Part shown: positions 8,687 to 17,160 of the stretch, piece by piece | How positions within the stretch are numbered: position 1 is the stretch's first letter | Layout: each line of letters begins with the position of its first letter | Assembly (NCBI GenBank): GCA_902540995.1 | Contig: CACBOY010000011.1 | Coordinates: 1-35,120 of the forward strand | Reading direction: 5' to 3' | DNA length: 35,120 nt | From: an uncultured SAR86 cluster bacterium | GTDB lineage: Bacteria > Pseudomonadota > Gammaproteobacteria > Magnimaribacterales > AG-339-G14 | Position numbers and translations under genes: made by a program | Notes under the pieces: generated by a model | Database searches by the model: none | Seen by the model: the letters and a program-made list of their open reading frames with translations, nothing else | Told to the model about the DNA's origin: nothing

Positions 8687-11159
8687 TTTTTAATAGATTT
8701 TCTATCCTTAATCTTATTAATTTCTTATGATTTTCTGTAGCTTCGTCATAGGAAGGAGAAAATGTATAAGCCTTTATTTTTTCTAAGGAAGCCAAACTTG
8801 CAGATATCGAAGGAGAATCAAAACTTCCGCTCTTAAAAATCATAATCAGTCTTTTTAAAAAATAGGCTTGTAGATTTTGATCTATACCGTTTAATTTACG
8901 AGATTTACTTTCGTCAAAAATAGACGAAGTTAGATCTCTAAATAGTTCGTTTGGCAGATATTTATTTCCATATAGGGATGTATCAGTAAGCCTTTTCAGG
9001 ACCCTAGAATTTGTAAAGTGTTTCAAGACCCTTTTTTGTCCTTTTAAAATCATATTATGAAATTTTGGATCTTCAGTTTTTCCAAAAAAATCAAAACTCC
9101 TTCTTTCTCTTTGCAATTTGTTTGCAATATTAGAAGGGATGATGAATTTTTCACTGTCAAAGTAATATTCAGAAAGAATTTTTATTGATTCTTTTTGAAT
9201 TTCATAAGGAACAACTTCATACGGATCTTGATCTTTAACTGACATATAGCCTCTATTTATATAGACACCTCCTATCTGTCTCGAAATAATTTCTGCTGAT
9301 GTATGAATCTGTCTTAAAAGAATTCTATATCCTTGATAAATACTTTCCCAACTATCCGATTTTGTTTTTAATGTATCGTAAAGTTTTGGAATTAAATTTT
9401 GCGACAATATAATCCTATCTTTAGCATATCCAACTGGATCATTTGACATATCTCCTGTATTTATTCTTGGATCAATACCTTTTCCTGGGGATCTCATGTC
9501 ATCTCCATCGTTTCCAAATAAATATTCTTTAGTAGAATATTTTTCTAACAAATTATCCAAATCCTTTTTTGATAGTTCTGGTGAATATCCGTATTTAATA
9601 GCTAAAATGTCGTATTTACCTGGCTTTATATCTGCATACTGCCCTTGTTCGACTCCAAGAGGAGCTATGTTTAAAGCATGGTAGTCCATCACAGAAGAGC
9701 TTAAGCCCTCTTTGTAAGTTACATCTGGATTATGTATATCGGAATTATTATGAAGTGTTGAAGCAGCAAAATTATGATTTAGACCTAAGGTATGGCCAAC
9801 TTCATGCAATATTAACTGGTACAAGTCCTCCTCATATAATCTACTTATTTCATTTTCATTTAAATTTAAAGCCTCAGTGGCTAATTTTCCAAATATTCTA
9901 TTTTCTTGTTTTATCAAAGAGTTATGACAGAAATCATTTCCATGATTTTCCTGATTTTCAAAAATTTCAGAATATCTCACTCTATTTGTTAGATAAATCC
10001 ACTCAAGCATAATATCTGCTCCTAGAATTTCTCCAGTTCTAGGGTTCGTAAAACTTGGACCATATCCGCCAAAAGGAGGGTTAGGAGATGAAGTCCATCT
10101 AAGAACGTTATATCTGATATCGCCTGCGGTCCAATCTGCATCATCGGGTTGAATTTTTACTTCAATTGCATCAATGAAGCCTGCTTCTTCAAAGGCAATA
10201 TTCCAAGCTAAAACTGCATTTTTTATTATTGGTCTGAGCTCATAAGGGGTGGTATTTTCTATCCAGAAAGTAATGGGCTTAATTGGGACAGATTTTTCAT
10301 TATCTATATCTTTTTTTTCAAGGTGCCATTTATTTATTAAATCTTCATAAGGCGTAATGTCTGTTGAAGATAAGTTAGTTTTTCTTTCAGAAAAGAAACC
10401 AATTCTCTGGTCTTCTATTCGGGGTTCAAAATTATTTTCAGGATAATTAATAAAGCTATATCTGAGAGATATTGAATTGTTTCTGGAATCTTGATTTTCA
10501 ATTGGCTTATTAGAAGCATTTGAAAATACAAAATTAATTTCAAAGTCAGTATTTTCTGGATAATTTAATACTGTGTTAATACTGGATTTTTTCTTGGATA
10601 TTGAACCAATTTTAAAATTTTCCTTGGGATCTTCTTTATATGGAGCAACAGTTATTTTAGATAAATTCTCACTAAGCAACAATGATGTCACTTCTATCAA
10701 GAATTTATCTTCTGATTTAGACGTTTTTTCAATTTTTAGTGAATCGATTAAGGAATTAGATATATTTGCATTTTTTGATTTTGACAAAGGATTTGTTTCA
10801 TCAAAAACGTATGCGGTATTTACTCGATCAATTCTGATCTGATCAAAATACTTTATGAATTTAATAATCCCATTATCTAAATAATTTCCTCTCCAGGTAC
10901 CTGCTTCTACAATTCCATCTAAAATGTGAGCAAAATAAATAAATTCTTTTTCTAATTGCTCTTTTTTTATTAAAAAATATACCTTTCCATCATCATCATT
11001 TCTATAAACATCTATTAGTCCTTCAAAGTGAGTTAAGTCTTCTAGAAAAGCCTCCAGCCCATCATCTTTTTCTTCTTTTTTATTATCTTCTTCGGTAAAA
11101 ATAGATATTGAAAGAAATCCAATAAGGACTATCCTAAATAGTAAATTGTATAAAATCAT
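8679..11159 (-). CDS. Secreted zinc metalloprotease (DUF5117/DUF5118-type, gluzincin/metzincin-like)
   Basis: About 826 residues with an N-terminal signal peptide (hydrophobic LLFRIVLIGFLSISIF). The next ~300 residues match the DUF5118/DUF5117 style of N-terminal beta-rich domains (FEGLIDVYRNDDDGKVYFLI; FIYFAHILDG). The catalytic site is H-E-V-G-H-T-L-G-L-N-H-N, with the zinc histidines at about residues 452, 456 and 462. It is preceded by WTSSPNPPFGGYGPSFTNPR and followed by SSVMDY, a Met-turn-like segment typical of the family. The in-frame TTG at 11171 would add four residues; I prefer the ATG at 11159, although neither has a good Shine-Dalgarno. It is probably periplasmic or extracellular, acting in peptide degradation. 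It is divergent from the COMT-like gene with only ~26 bases between starts. Confidence 0.88.
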   Translation of the reverse strand: MILYNLLFRIVLIGFLSISIFTEEDNKKEEKDDGLEAFLEDLTHFEGLIDVYRNDDDGKVYFLIKKEQLEKEFIYFAHILDGIVEAGTWRGNYLDNGIIKFIKYFDQIRIDRVNTAYVFDETNPLSKSKNANISNSLIDSLKIEKTSKSEDKFLIEVTSLLLSENLSKITVAPYKEDPKENFKIGSISKKKSSINTVLNYPENTDFEINFVFSNASNKPIENQDSRNNSISLRYSFINYPENNFEPRIEDQRIGFFSERKTNLSSTDITPYEDLINKWHLEKKDIDNEKSVPIKPITFWIENTTPYELRPIIKNAVLAWNIAFEEAGFIDAIEVKIQPDDADWTAGDIRYNVLRWTSSPNPPFGGYGPSFTNPRTGEILGADIMLEWIYLTNRVRYSEIFENQENHGNDFCHNSLIKQENRIFGKLATEALNLNENEISRLYEEDLYQLILHEVGHTLGLNHNFAASTLHNNSDIHNPDVTYKEGLSSSVMDYHALNIAPLGVEQGQYADIKPGKYDILAIKYGYSPELSKKDLDNLLEKYSTKEYLFGNDGDDMRSPGKGIDPRINTGDMSNDPVGYAKDRIILSQNLIPKLYDTLKTKSDSWESIYQGYRILLRQIHTSAEIISRQIGGVYINRGYMSVKDQDPYEVVPYEIQKESIKILSEYYFDSEKFIIPSNIANKLQRERRSFDFFGKTEDPKFHNMILKGQKRVLKHFTNSRVLKRLTDTSLYGNKYLPNELFRDLTSSIFDESKSRKLNGIDQNLQAYFLKRLIMIFKSGSFDSPSISASLASLEKIKAYTFSPSYDEATENHKKLIRLRIENLLKTS

Positions 11160-11185
11160 AGTCGGAAACAAATTATCTTAGGTTA

Positions 11186-11950
11186 ATGAAAAACAATCAA
11201 TCGGAAAGAAAAAAAAGTTCTATGCCTCTTAGAATTAATAAAAAAAGTTTTTTGGGAGTATTAAGCTTAATTACTCAAGAACTATTTGAATCAATATCTA
11301 CAAAATTAAAATTAAAGAAACCAAAAGAAGATGAAGTTTTAATCAATGTAAGGTTAAAAGCTGAGCGTAATAATCCGAATTCTGTTCTCTCCATAATTGA
11401 TAATTATGCTTATAAAAAAACATTTCTTATGAATATTGGAGATGAAAAGGGTCTTTTATTAGAAAAGGCAATCAAAGAATCACAGGCAAATAACATACTT
11501 GAATTGGGAGTATATTTGGGATACTCAACAATTAGAATTCTCAAAAATTTAGATGATAATTCTAAGCTCACTTCAATCGAATCAAATAAAAAATTTGCTG
11601 AAATTGCATCTGAAAACATAAACATTGCTGGATTATCAAATAAACATAAACTAATTATCGGTAAATCAACCGAAGTAATTCCAAGTCTAAAAGAAAAATA
11701 TGATTTTATTTTCATAGATCACTGGAAAGATTTATATCTCAAGGATTTGAAGATCTTGGAAGAAAATGATTTGATCAAAAGTAATGCATGGGTTTTTGCA
11801 GATAATGTAATCCTTTTTAATCTAGAAGATTACTTAGATTATGTAAGATCTTCTCCAAACTACAAAAGCAAATTTATTCCTGCCAAAAGAGAATACTCAA
11901 AATCGCATCCCGATGGTGTGGAAATCTCTATTTTTAAAAATGAAGTTTAA
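11186..11950 (+). CDS. Catechol O-methyltransferase-like SAM-dependent methyltransferase
   Basis: 254-residue class I methyltransferase that aligns by eye with mammalian COMT along its whole core. NPNSVLSIIDNYAYKKTFLM and MNIGDEKG match the COMT N-terminal helix and lid; LELGVYLGYSTIRIL is SAM motif I, and E132 is the ribose-binding acid. FIDHWKD supplies D178 (Mg2+) and K181 (base), ADNV supplies D206 and N207 (Mg2+), and E236 sits exactly 29 residues after N207, like E199 in COMT. Thus all metal and catalytic residues are kept with identical spacing. The substrate tryptophan W38 is F80 here, while M40 is kept (M82). A ~60-residue basic N-terminal extension is extra. It transfers methyl from SAM to a catechol-type substrate, which is unknown. 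It is first in a compact run with smr-like, pyrC-like and amidase genes. Confidence 0.9.
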   Translation: MKNNQSERKKSSMPLRINKKSFLGVLSLITQELFESISTKLKLKKPKEDEVLINVRLKAERNNPNSVLSIIDNYAYKKTFLMNIGDEKGLLLEKAIKESQANNILELGVYLGYSTIRILKNLDDNSKLTSIESNKKFAEIASENINIAGLSNKHKLIIGKSTEVIPSLKEKYDFIFIDHWKDLYLKDLKILEENDLIKSNAWVFADNVILFNLEDYLDYVRSSPNYKSKFIPAKREYSKSHPDGVEISIFKNEV

Positions 11951-12164
11951 TACTCTTGATTTGCATGGAATCAAACATGCAGATGTCAAAATTGAAGTAG
12001 AAAATTATCTTTATTTAAATCAAGAAGACTGTCCAATATTAATTATCTGTGGAAACAGTCAAAAAATGATATCTTTAGTTGAAGAAGTTTTAGTCAAAAT
12101 CAAATCAAGTTTTGAAATAGGTTCAGGTAATAATTACGGAACTATTATGGTGAGGTCAGTTTAA
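11940..12164 (+). CDS. Stand-alone mini Smr-domain protein
   Basis: 74-residue protein with the Smr fold signature: LDLHG near the N-terminus, an amphipathic helix (ADVKIEVENYLYL), a beta strand (PILIICGNS), a second helix, and a closing NNYGTIMVRSV strand. Smr domains of MutS2 and YdaL-type proteins act as nucleases or nucleic-acid-binding modules. Here the second conserved motif (usually HGxG or TGxG) is replaced by CGNS, so nuclease activity is doubtful. An earlier in-frame ATG at 11913 would lie deep inside the methyltransferase; I chose 11940 because the Smr fold begins there. The gene overlaps the methyltransferase stop by 11 bases and is followed 2 bases later by the dihydroorotase, so it is co-transcribed. 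Confidence 0.7.
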   Translation: MKFNTLDLHGIKHADVKIEVENYLYLNQEDCPILIICGNSQKMISLVEEVLVKIKSSFEIGSGNNYGTIMVRSV

Positions 12165-12166
12165 AT

Positions 12167-13504
12167 ATGAGTAACTTTTCTTTAATTTTAAAAAATTGTA
12201 ATTTGGTAAACGAAGATTCTATAGTTCCAGTTGATATTGGAATTAAGGGCGATAGGATAGAAAAGATAGCTTCTCAAATTTCTTCTCAATCAAATAAAAC
12301 TATAGATCTTGAAGGAAAATACGTAGCACCCGGAATAATTGATGATCAAGTCCATTTTAGAGATCCAGGATTAACTGAAAAAGGGGATATACGTTCAGAA
12401 TCATTGGCAGCCGTCTTTTCGGGTGTTACCTCTACCTTTGATATGCCAAATGTTGATCCCAATACAACTACTATTGATTTATTAAACGAAAGAAATTTAC
12501 TTGGAGCAAATAAATCTTGGACTAACTATTCTTATTATTTTGGAGCTACCGAAACAAATTTAGAAGAAATAAAAAAATTAAACCCAAAAGAAACTTGTGG
12601 GTTAAAGGTTTTTATGGGAACTTCTACTGGAACATTATTAGTAGAAGATGATTTTGCTTTAGAGCAAATTTTTCAATTTTGTCCTGTAACGATAGTGACA
12701 CATTGCGAAGACAACGAAACTATAAAAAATAATTCAGATAAAGTTAATTCACAAAATCAGACTTTAGATGCAAGTTTTCATCCTATCATCCGAGACGATT
12801 TATGTTGTTACAAATCATCATCCAAGGTTATTGATTTAGCTAAAAAATATTCTTCAGATTTGCATGTACTTCATTTGACTACTGAAAAAGAAATTAAGCT
12901 TTTTGAAAATATTGATTTAAAAAATAAAAAAATAACCTGTGAAGTTTGTGTACATCATTTATGGTTTGATGAAAGTGATTATGAAAGATTAGGTAATTTT
13001 ATAGTCTGTAATCCTGCTATAAAAAAAGTATCTGACAGAAATGCCCTTAGAAAAGCTCTCAAGGACGGTTTTATAGATTATGTAGCTACTGATCATGCTC
13101 CTCACTCTTATAAAGACAAAAAACTACCTTATGGAAAAGCTCCAGCAGGTATACCTTTAATTGAGCATTCATTCCATATGATGATAGAGCTTCACAAGGA
13201 GGGATATTATTCTCTTGAGGAGGTGATTTCTTACATGAGCCATAAGGTAGCTGACAGATTTTCAATTCAAGACAGAGGATATGTAAGAGAAGGTTATAAG
13301 GCTGACTTAATGATGTTTGATCTTGATAAGACAACACCTGTGACAAATGAGACTGAAAAAACAAAATGCGGATGGACTCCTTTTGACGGGCATACATTTT
13401 CTTCCGCTGTTTTAGGAACAATCATAAATGGGAAGCCTATCGTAATAGATGGAAAGCTTGCCGAAGATAGTTCTTCCGCAGAACAAATATTATTTGATAG
13501 GTAA
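12167..13504 (+). CDS. pyrC: Dihydroorotase (class I type, DDQVHFR subgroup)
   Basis: 445-residue metal-dependent amidohydrolase that would interconvert carbamoyl-aspartate and dihydroorotate in pyrimidine synthesis. Visible landmarks are PGIIDDQVHFRDPGLTEKGD, the probable carboxylated lysine K147 (GLKVFMGTSTG), H179 (THCED), H236 (LHLTT) and D309 (ATDHAPH). The first histidine of the usual HxH is Q61 (Q-V-H63), as in a known subgroup of annotated dihydroorotases. Some cyclic-amidase relatives, such as hydantoinase and allantoinase, share the fold, and the DHOase call rests on the FRDPG and TDHAPH contexts. The ATG lies 2 bases after the Smr stop, and the stop shares a base with the amidase start codon, so the four genes 11186-14946 form one unit. 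Confidence 0.88.
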   Translation: MSNFSLILKNCNLVNEDSIVPVDIGIKGDRIEKIASQISSQSNKTIDLEGKYVAPGIIDDQVHFRDPGLTEKGDIRSESLAAVFSGVTSTFDMPNVDPNTTTIDLLNERNLLGANKSWTNYSYYFGATETNLEEIKKLNPKETCGLKVFMGTSTGTLLVEDDFALEQIFQFCPVTIVTHCEDNETIKNNSDKVNSQNQTLDASFHPIIRDDLCCYKSSSKVIDLAKKYSSDLHVLHLTTEKEIKLFENIDLKNKKITCEVCVHHLWFDESDYERLGNFIVCNPAIKKVSDRNALRKALKDGFIDYVATDHAPHSYKDKKLPYGKAPAGIPLIEHSFHMMIELHKEGYYSLEEVISYMSHKVADRFSIQDRGYVREGYKADLMMFDLDKTTPVTNETEKTKCGWTPFDGHTFSSAVLGTIINGKPIVIDGKLAEDSSSAEQILFDR

Positions 13505-14946
13505 TGAATAATTCAGAATATTTTTCTTATGATGCTCTTGGATTAGCTGAGTTGGTAAGAACGAAGCAAGTATCTTCAACAGAGCTTCTGGAAGTTGCTA
13601 TAGCTTTGACCGAAAAATTAGATCCTAAATTAAATGCCGTTCCAATTAAACATTTTGACTTGGCAAGAAAAAATTTAAAAAACAACACCGATTCAGGAAT
13701 ATTTAATGGCGTTCCATTCTTATTGAAAGATCTTAATAATTATTTAAAAGGAACAGTAACCTCTGGAGGATCAAGAGTTTTAGAAAATATTCCTGCAGAT
13801 CACACTAGCGAGTTGGTTAAAAGGACATTAGGTTCAGGATTAAACATATTCGGTAAAACTAATTCACCAGAACTTGGCTTAACTGTTACAACAGAACCAG
13901 TCTTGTATGGGCCAACCAGAAATCCTTGGGATTTAGATAGATCCTCTGGAGGTTCTAGCGGAGGAGCTTCATCTGCAGTTGCTGCAGGGATAATTCCAAT
14001 GGCTCAAGCTAGTGACGGAGGAGGCTCTATAAGAATTCCTGCTTCTTGTTGTGGACTTTTTGGACTTAAACCAACTAGAGCCAGAACACCCTTAGGTCCA
14101 GTATCTCTTGAAGGGTGGGGAGGGCAATCGATTTTTCATTGTGTTTCTGTTTCCGTTAGAGATTCTGCTGCTCTTTTGGATGTTACTTCAGGGCCTGAAA
14201 AAGGAGCTCCATATAGATCTGCTTATCAAGAAAAAAGCTTTTTAGAGCAAATTAATATCGAGCCCGGAAATCTCAAGATTGGCTACTTAGAAGATTCAAG
14301 TATTTTGGTTGATGAAGATGTTAAAGAAGTAATGAACTCAACAATAGATTTATGCCAAAAATTAGGACATTCAGTTGAAAGTACAAAAATAGATTTTTCT
14401 TCGGAAGAAATTTCTTTAGCTATTATTACAATTATCTCCTCTAATGTATCTTATGCAGTTAAATCGCAGTCTGATCAAACTGGTAGAGAAGTTTCTAATG
14501 AATATTTTGAAAACGTGACTCTTCAAATGGCAGAAAATGGTAATAATTTTTCTGCTAGCGATTATGTAAATGCAATTAAAATTAATCATAGATTAGGGCA
14601 AGAATTAGAAAAAATGTTTGATCAATATGATGTGCTTTTGTCTCCAGTTTTAGCATCACCTCCGGTAAAAATTGGAACCATAGATATGAACACTAATGAT
14701 ATGAAGACTTATGTGGAGAGACTAACTAAGTATTCTCCATTTACAGGAATATTCAATCAGTCTGGACAACCTTCAATGTCCGTTCCTTTATTTAGAACAA
14801 AAGATAATCTTCCAGTGGGATCTATGTTTTCTGCTGCTTTTGGAGATGAAAATTTATTGTTTTCTTTAGCGGGTCAATTAGAGCAAGCTCAACCTTGGGG
14901 TAAATCTCTTAATGTTATGAGAGAGTTACTATTGGAGACTATTTAG
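13504..14946 (+). CDS. Amidase-signature family amidohydrolase
   Basis: 480-residue enzyme of the amidase-signature family, which hydrolyses amide bonds by a Ser-cisSer-Lys triad. The lysine is K75 (FLLKDLNNY), the cis-serine S151 lies in SSGGSSGGASSA, and the nucleophile S175 lies in DGGGSIRIPAS. The C-terminal part has the usual LLSPVLASPP and FTGIFNQSGQPSMSVP segments. It is not GatA by context: no gatB or gatC is adjacent, and such stand-alone members act on diverse amides. The substrate is unknown. The A of its ATG is the last base of the dihydroorotase stop codon, which indicates tight co-translation. The 3' end overlaps the opposite-strand 52-codon gene by 8 bases. Confidence 0.92.
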   Translation: MNNSEYFSYDALGLAELVRTKQVSSTELLEVAIALTEKLDPKLNAVPIKHFDLARKNLKNNTDSGIFNGVPFLLKDLNNYLKGTVTSGGSRVLENIPADHTSELVKRTLGSGLNIFGKTNSPELGLTVTTEPVLYGPTRNPWDLDRSSGGSSGGASSAVAAGIIPMAQASDGGGSIRIPASCCGLFGLKPTRARTPLGPVSLEGWGGQSIFHCVSVSVRDSAALLDVTSGPEKGAPYRSAYQEKSFLEQINIEPGNLKIGYLEDSSILVDEDVKEVMNSTIDLCQKLGHSVESTKIDFSSEEISLAIITIISSNVSYAVKSQSDQTGREVSNEYFENVTLQMAENGNNFSASDYVNAIKINHRLGQELEKMFDQYDVLLSPVLASPPVKIGTIDMNTNDMKTYVERLTKYSPFTGIFNQSGQPSMSVPLFRTKDNLPVGSMFSAAFGDENLLFSLAGQLEQAQPWGKSLNVMRELLLETI

Positions 14947-15097
14947 ATTCTAGATAACTAGCTCTACTTTCTTCTTCTATTTCCTGCCTGAAATCTGATT
15001 CTTGAATGAAGTATCCAAGCAGGCCTAGGACAAATGTTAATCCTGCGATTAGAAGAAAAAAAACGATTAAATTTTTGGTAATTTCAGAATCTTTCAT
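14939..15097 (-). CDS. Small single-pass membrane protein (52 aa)
   Basis: A complete ORF starting at the ATG at 15097-15095 and ending with TAG at 14941-14939. It has a short polar N-terminus (MKDSEITKN), one strong hydrophobic helix at residues ~10-31 (LIVFFLLIAGLTFVLGLLGY) and an acidic tail (FRQEIEEESRASYLES). The composition and topology are what one expects of a real small membrane protein, and it fills an otherwise empty gap between the amidase and the MFS transporter. The nearest Shine-Dalgarno-like element (GGAGG) lies about 20 bases upstream, too far to be ideal. I do not recognise a family. It could regulate or stabilise a membrane partner. Confidence 0.55.
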   Translation of the reverse strand: MKDSEITKNLIVFFLLIAGLTFVLGLLGYFIQESDFRQEIEEESRASYLESK

Positions 15098-15132
15098 GCT
15101 GTTATAATACAGAATAATCCCTCCGTGAAAGA

Positions 15133-16401
15133 ATGATTGTCACAAAAAAATATACCTTTAGAGAAAAACTTTCTTGGTCTCTTTATGATTGGGCAAATTC
15201 TGTTTTTGCTACAACTGTATTGGCAGGTTTTTTCCCTCTTTTTTTTAAATCTTATTGGGCTGGTGACCTTGACGATGCTACATCTACTGCTTTGCTTGGA
15301 ACTGCTAGTTCTGTAGCAGGACTTGTCATTGTTTTGATTGCTCCTCTATTAGGAGCAATTGCTGATTTATCCCATAAGAAAAAGCTTTTCTTATCAATTT
15401 TTGCTTTGTTGGGAATCATCTCAACAAGTATTCTTTTCTTTATTTCCTATGGGTTTTGGCAATGGAGTTTAATAATTTTTGGCTTATCGATTATTGGTTT
15501 TTCTGGTGCAAATATTTTTTATGATTCTCTTTTGATAGATGTTTCATCTAATGATGATAGAAATTATGTTTCTTCAATGGGATACGCCTTGGGATACTTA
15601 GGGGGAGGTATCTTATTTTTGATTAATGTTTCTATGTATTTATATCCTTCGTTTTTTAATTTGAATTCTCAAACTGAAGGTATTTTGTATTCTTTTCTAT
15701 CAGTTGCTATTTGGTGGTTTATATTTTCTATACCTTTGTTTTTATTTGTTAAACAAAAAAAATTTGAAGAAATTACAGATTTTAAAAATCCTTTAAAACA
15801 ATCCTTTTTAAGAGTCTTTAGTACATTCAAAGAAATTAAGAGATACAAGCCTGTATTGATATTTTTAATAGCATATTGGTTTTACATCGACGCTATAGAT
15901 ACCATTGTGAGAATGGCTGTTGCTTATGGAACAGACTTAGGATTTGATTCTTCTAAATTAATAATTGCTTTGATTTTTACTCAATTTATTGGATTTCCAG
16001 CAACTTTTGCATACGGGTATCTAGCTGAAAAGCTTGGATTATTTAATATGCTGGTGGTTGGAATTTTAATATACATTTTTATTTGTATTTACAGCCTATT
16101 TATTACAAGCGCTACAGACTTTTTTATTCTTGCAGGACTTGTTGGATTAGTTCAAGGAGGCGTTCAATCTGTAAGTAGGACAATATTCAGTAGGTTAATA
16201 CCTGAAGAAAAGGCAACTGAATTTTTTGGTTTTTATAATTTAATTGGAAAATCTGCTGTTGTGGTTGGTCCTGCTTTAGTAGGTTGGATGGCATATATAT
16301 TCAATAATCCTAAAGCTGGAATCATTAGTTTGTTAATTCTATTCATTCCTGGAATTTTAATTTTGTTTTATGTACCAAGAACAAGTTTAGTCAGAGATTA
16401 A
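15133..16401 (+). CDS. MFS transporter, UMF1 / Atg22-like family
   Basis: 422-residue inner-membrane transporter with about 12 hydrophobic helices. The opening SWSLYDWANSVFATTVLAGF motif is diagnostic of the UMF1 (Atg22-like, vacuolar effluxer-related) branch of the major facilitator superfamily. The cytoplasmic loop ADLSHKKK sits at the motif A position between TM2 and TM3. A second half begins near residue 240, and GLVQGGVQSVSRTIFSRLIP is the matching helix of the C-terminal bundle. The substrate is unknown; amino-acid efflux is known for the yeast relative only. The ATG at 15133 has a weak Shine-Dalgarno (AAAGA). The gene converges with the glycerophosphodiesterase and overlaps it by 15 bases. 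Confidence 0.9.
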   Translation: MIVTKKYTFREKLSWSLYDWANSVFATTVLAGFFPLFFKSYWAGDLDDATSTALLGTASSVAGLVIVLIAPLLGAIADLSHKKKLFLSIFALLGIISTSILFFISYGFWQWSLIIFGLSIIGFSGANIFYDSLLIDVSSNDDRNYVSSMGYALGYLGGGILFLINVSMYLYPSFFNLNSQTEGILYSFLSVAIWWFIFSIPLFLFVKQKKFEEITDFKNPLKQSFLRVFSTFKEIKRYKPVLIFLIAYWFYIDAIDTIVRMAVAYGTDLGFDSSKLIIALIFTQFIGFPATFAYGYLAEKLGLFNMLVVGILIYIFICIYSLFITSATDFFILAGLVGLVQGGVQSVSRTIFSRLIPEEKATEFFGFYNLIGKSAVVVGPALVGWMAYIFNNPKAGIISLLILFIPGILILFYVPRTSLVRD

Positions 16402-17124
16402 ATCTCTTTCTTTCATTATTTCCATCAGCAGTTCTGGTTCGTCAGTAATAATTCCATTAACCCCAATATCAATTAAGTTACTAATTGTATCCTTATCATT
16501 TACTGTCCAAATATGAACTAACAAGTTATTTTTATCTGCTTTTCGCATAAAGCTTCTTGTCAATAGTTTAATTCCTTTCCATTTAAGGGGAATCTGTATA
16601 ACTTTGATTTTTTTATTATAGATTTTAAAAAACTTAAAAAGAGCTACATCTTTCATGCCCATTGAAACTATTGCATTTTGATTATGTTGTAATATTTTTT
16701 TAGTATGACTTGAATGAAAGGAAGCAAAGCAAACTCTATGAAAAGCATTCAAATCTCTAACAATTTCAATACTTTGTTGTATCACTTCTTTAACTTTTAA
16801 ATCGATATTAAAATTTACATGAGGAAATTCTTTCAAAGTATCCTCAAGAGTAAGTAAGCGACATTTTTTTTCTTTAAATAAATTAGCTATTTCATTGAAC
16901 GTAAGATCTTTTACCGATAAGTCAAGATTAAATAATCTCCTTAAATCAGGATCGTGAAAAGCTATAACCTTTCCATCTAGAGTCATTCTTAAATCCGTTT
17001 CGATATATTTATAACCCATTTGAATGACAGAATTGAAAGCTTCAAAGCTATTCTCAATAAAATTTTGAGAATTACCCCTGTGAGATAAACCAATAAAAGG
17101 ATCTTTTTGATAACTATTTTTCAT
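16387..17124 (-). CDS. Glycerophosphodiester phosphodiesterase
   Basis: 245-residue GDPD-family enzyme with a TIM-barrel fold. It hydrolyses glycerophosphodiesters to glycerol-3-phosphate and an alcohol, recycling phospholipid headgroups. Catalytic landmarks are H15-R16 (SHRGNS), the metal ligands E42 and D44 (YIETDLRMT) and H57 (FHDPDL). The C-terminal VHIWTVND and GVNGIITDEPELL segments are also typical. There is no signal peptide, so it is cytoplasmic, as in UgpQ rather than GlpQ. It is transcribed divergently from the alpha/beta hydrolase with 36 bases between starts, and its 3' end overlaps the MFS gene. Confidence 0.92.
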   Translation of the reverse strand: MKNSYQKDPFIGLSHRGNSQNFIENSFEAFNSVIQMGYKYIETDLRMTLDGKVIAFHDPDLRRLFNLDLSVKDLTFNEIANLFKEKKCRLLTLEDTLKEFPHVNFNIDLKVKEVIQQSIEIVRDLNAFHRVCFASFHSSHTKKILQHNQNAIVSMGMKDVALFKFFKIYNKKIKVIQIPLKWKGIKLLTRSFMRKADKNNLLVHIWTVNDKDTISNLIDIGVNGIITDEPELLMEIMKERDLISD

Positions 17125-17160
17125 ATAGAAAAAAATGATATTAGGATTTATGATGAATAG

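Noticed and set aside
9755-10842. Plus-strand ORFs inside the metalloprotease gene
   Set aside because: They are low-quality antisense frames of a gene with a clear HExxH active site.
13086-13421. 111-codon minus-strand ORF inside pyrC
   Set aside because: It lies entirely antisense to a well-conserved enzyme, and its protein has no recognisable pattern or ribosome-binding site.
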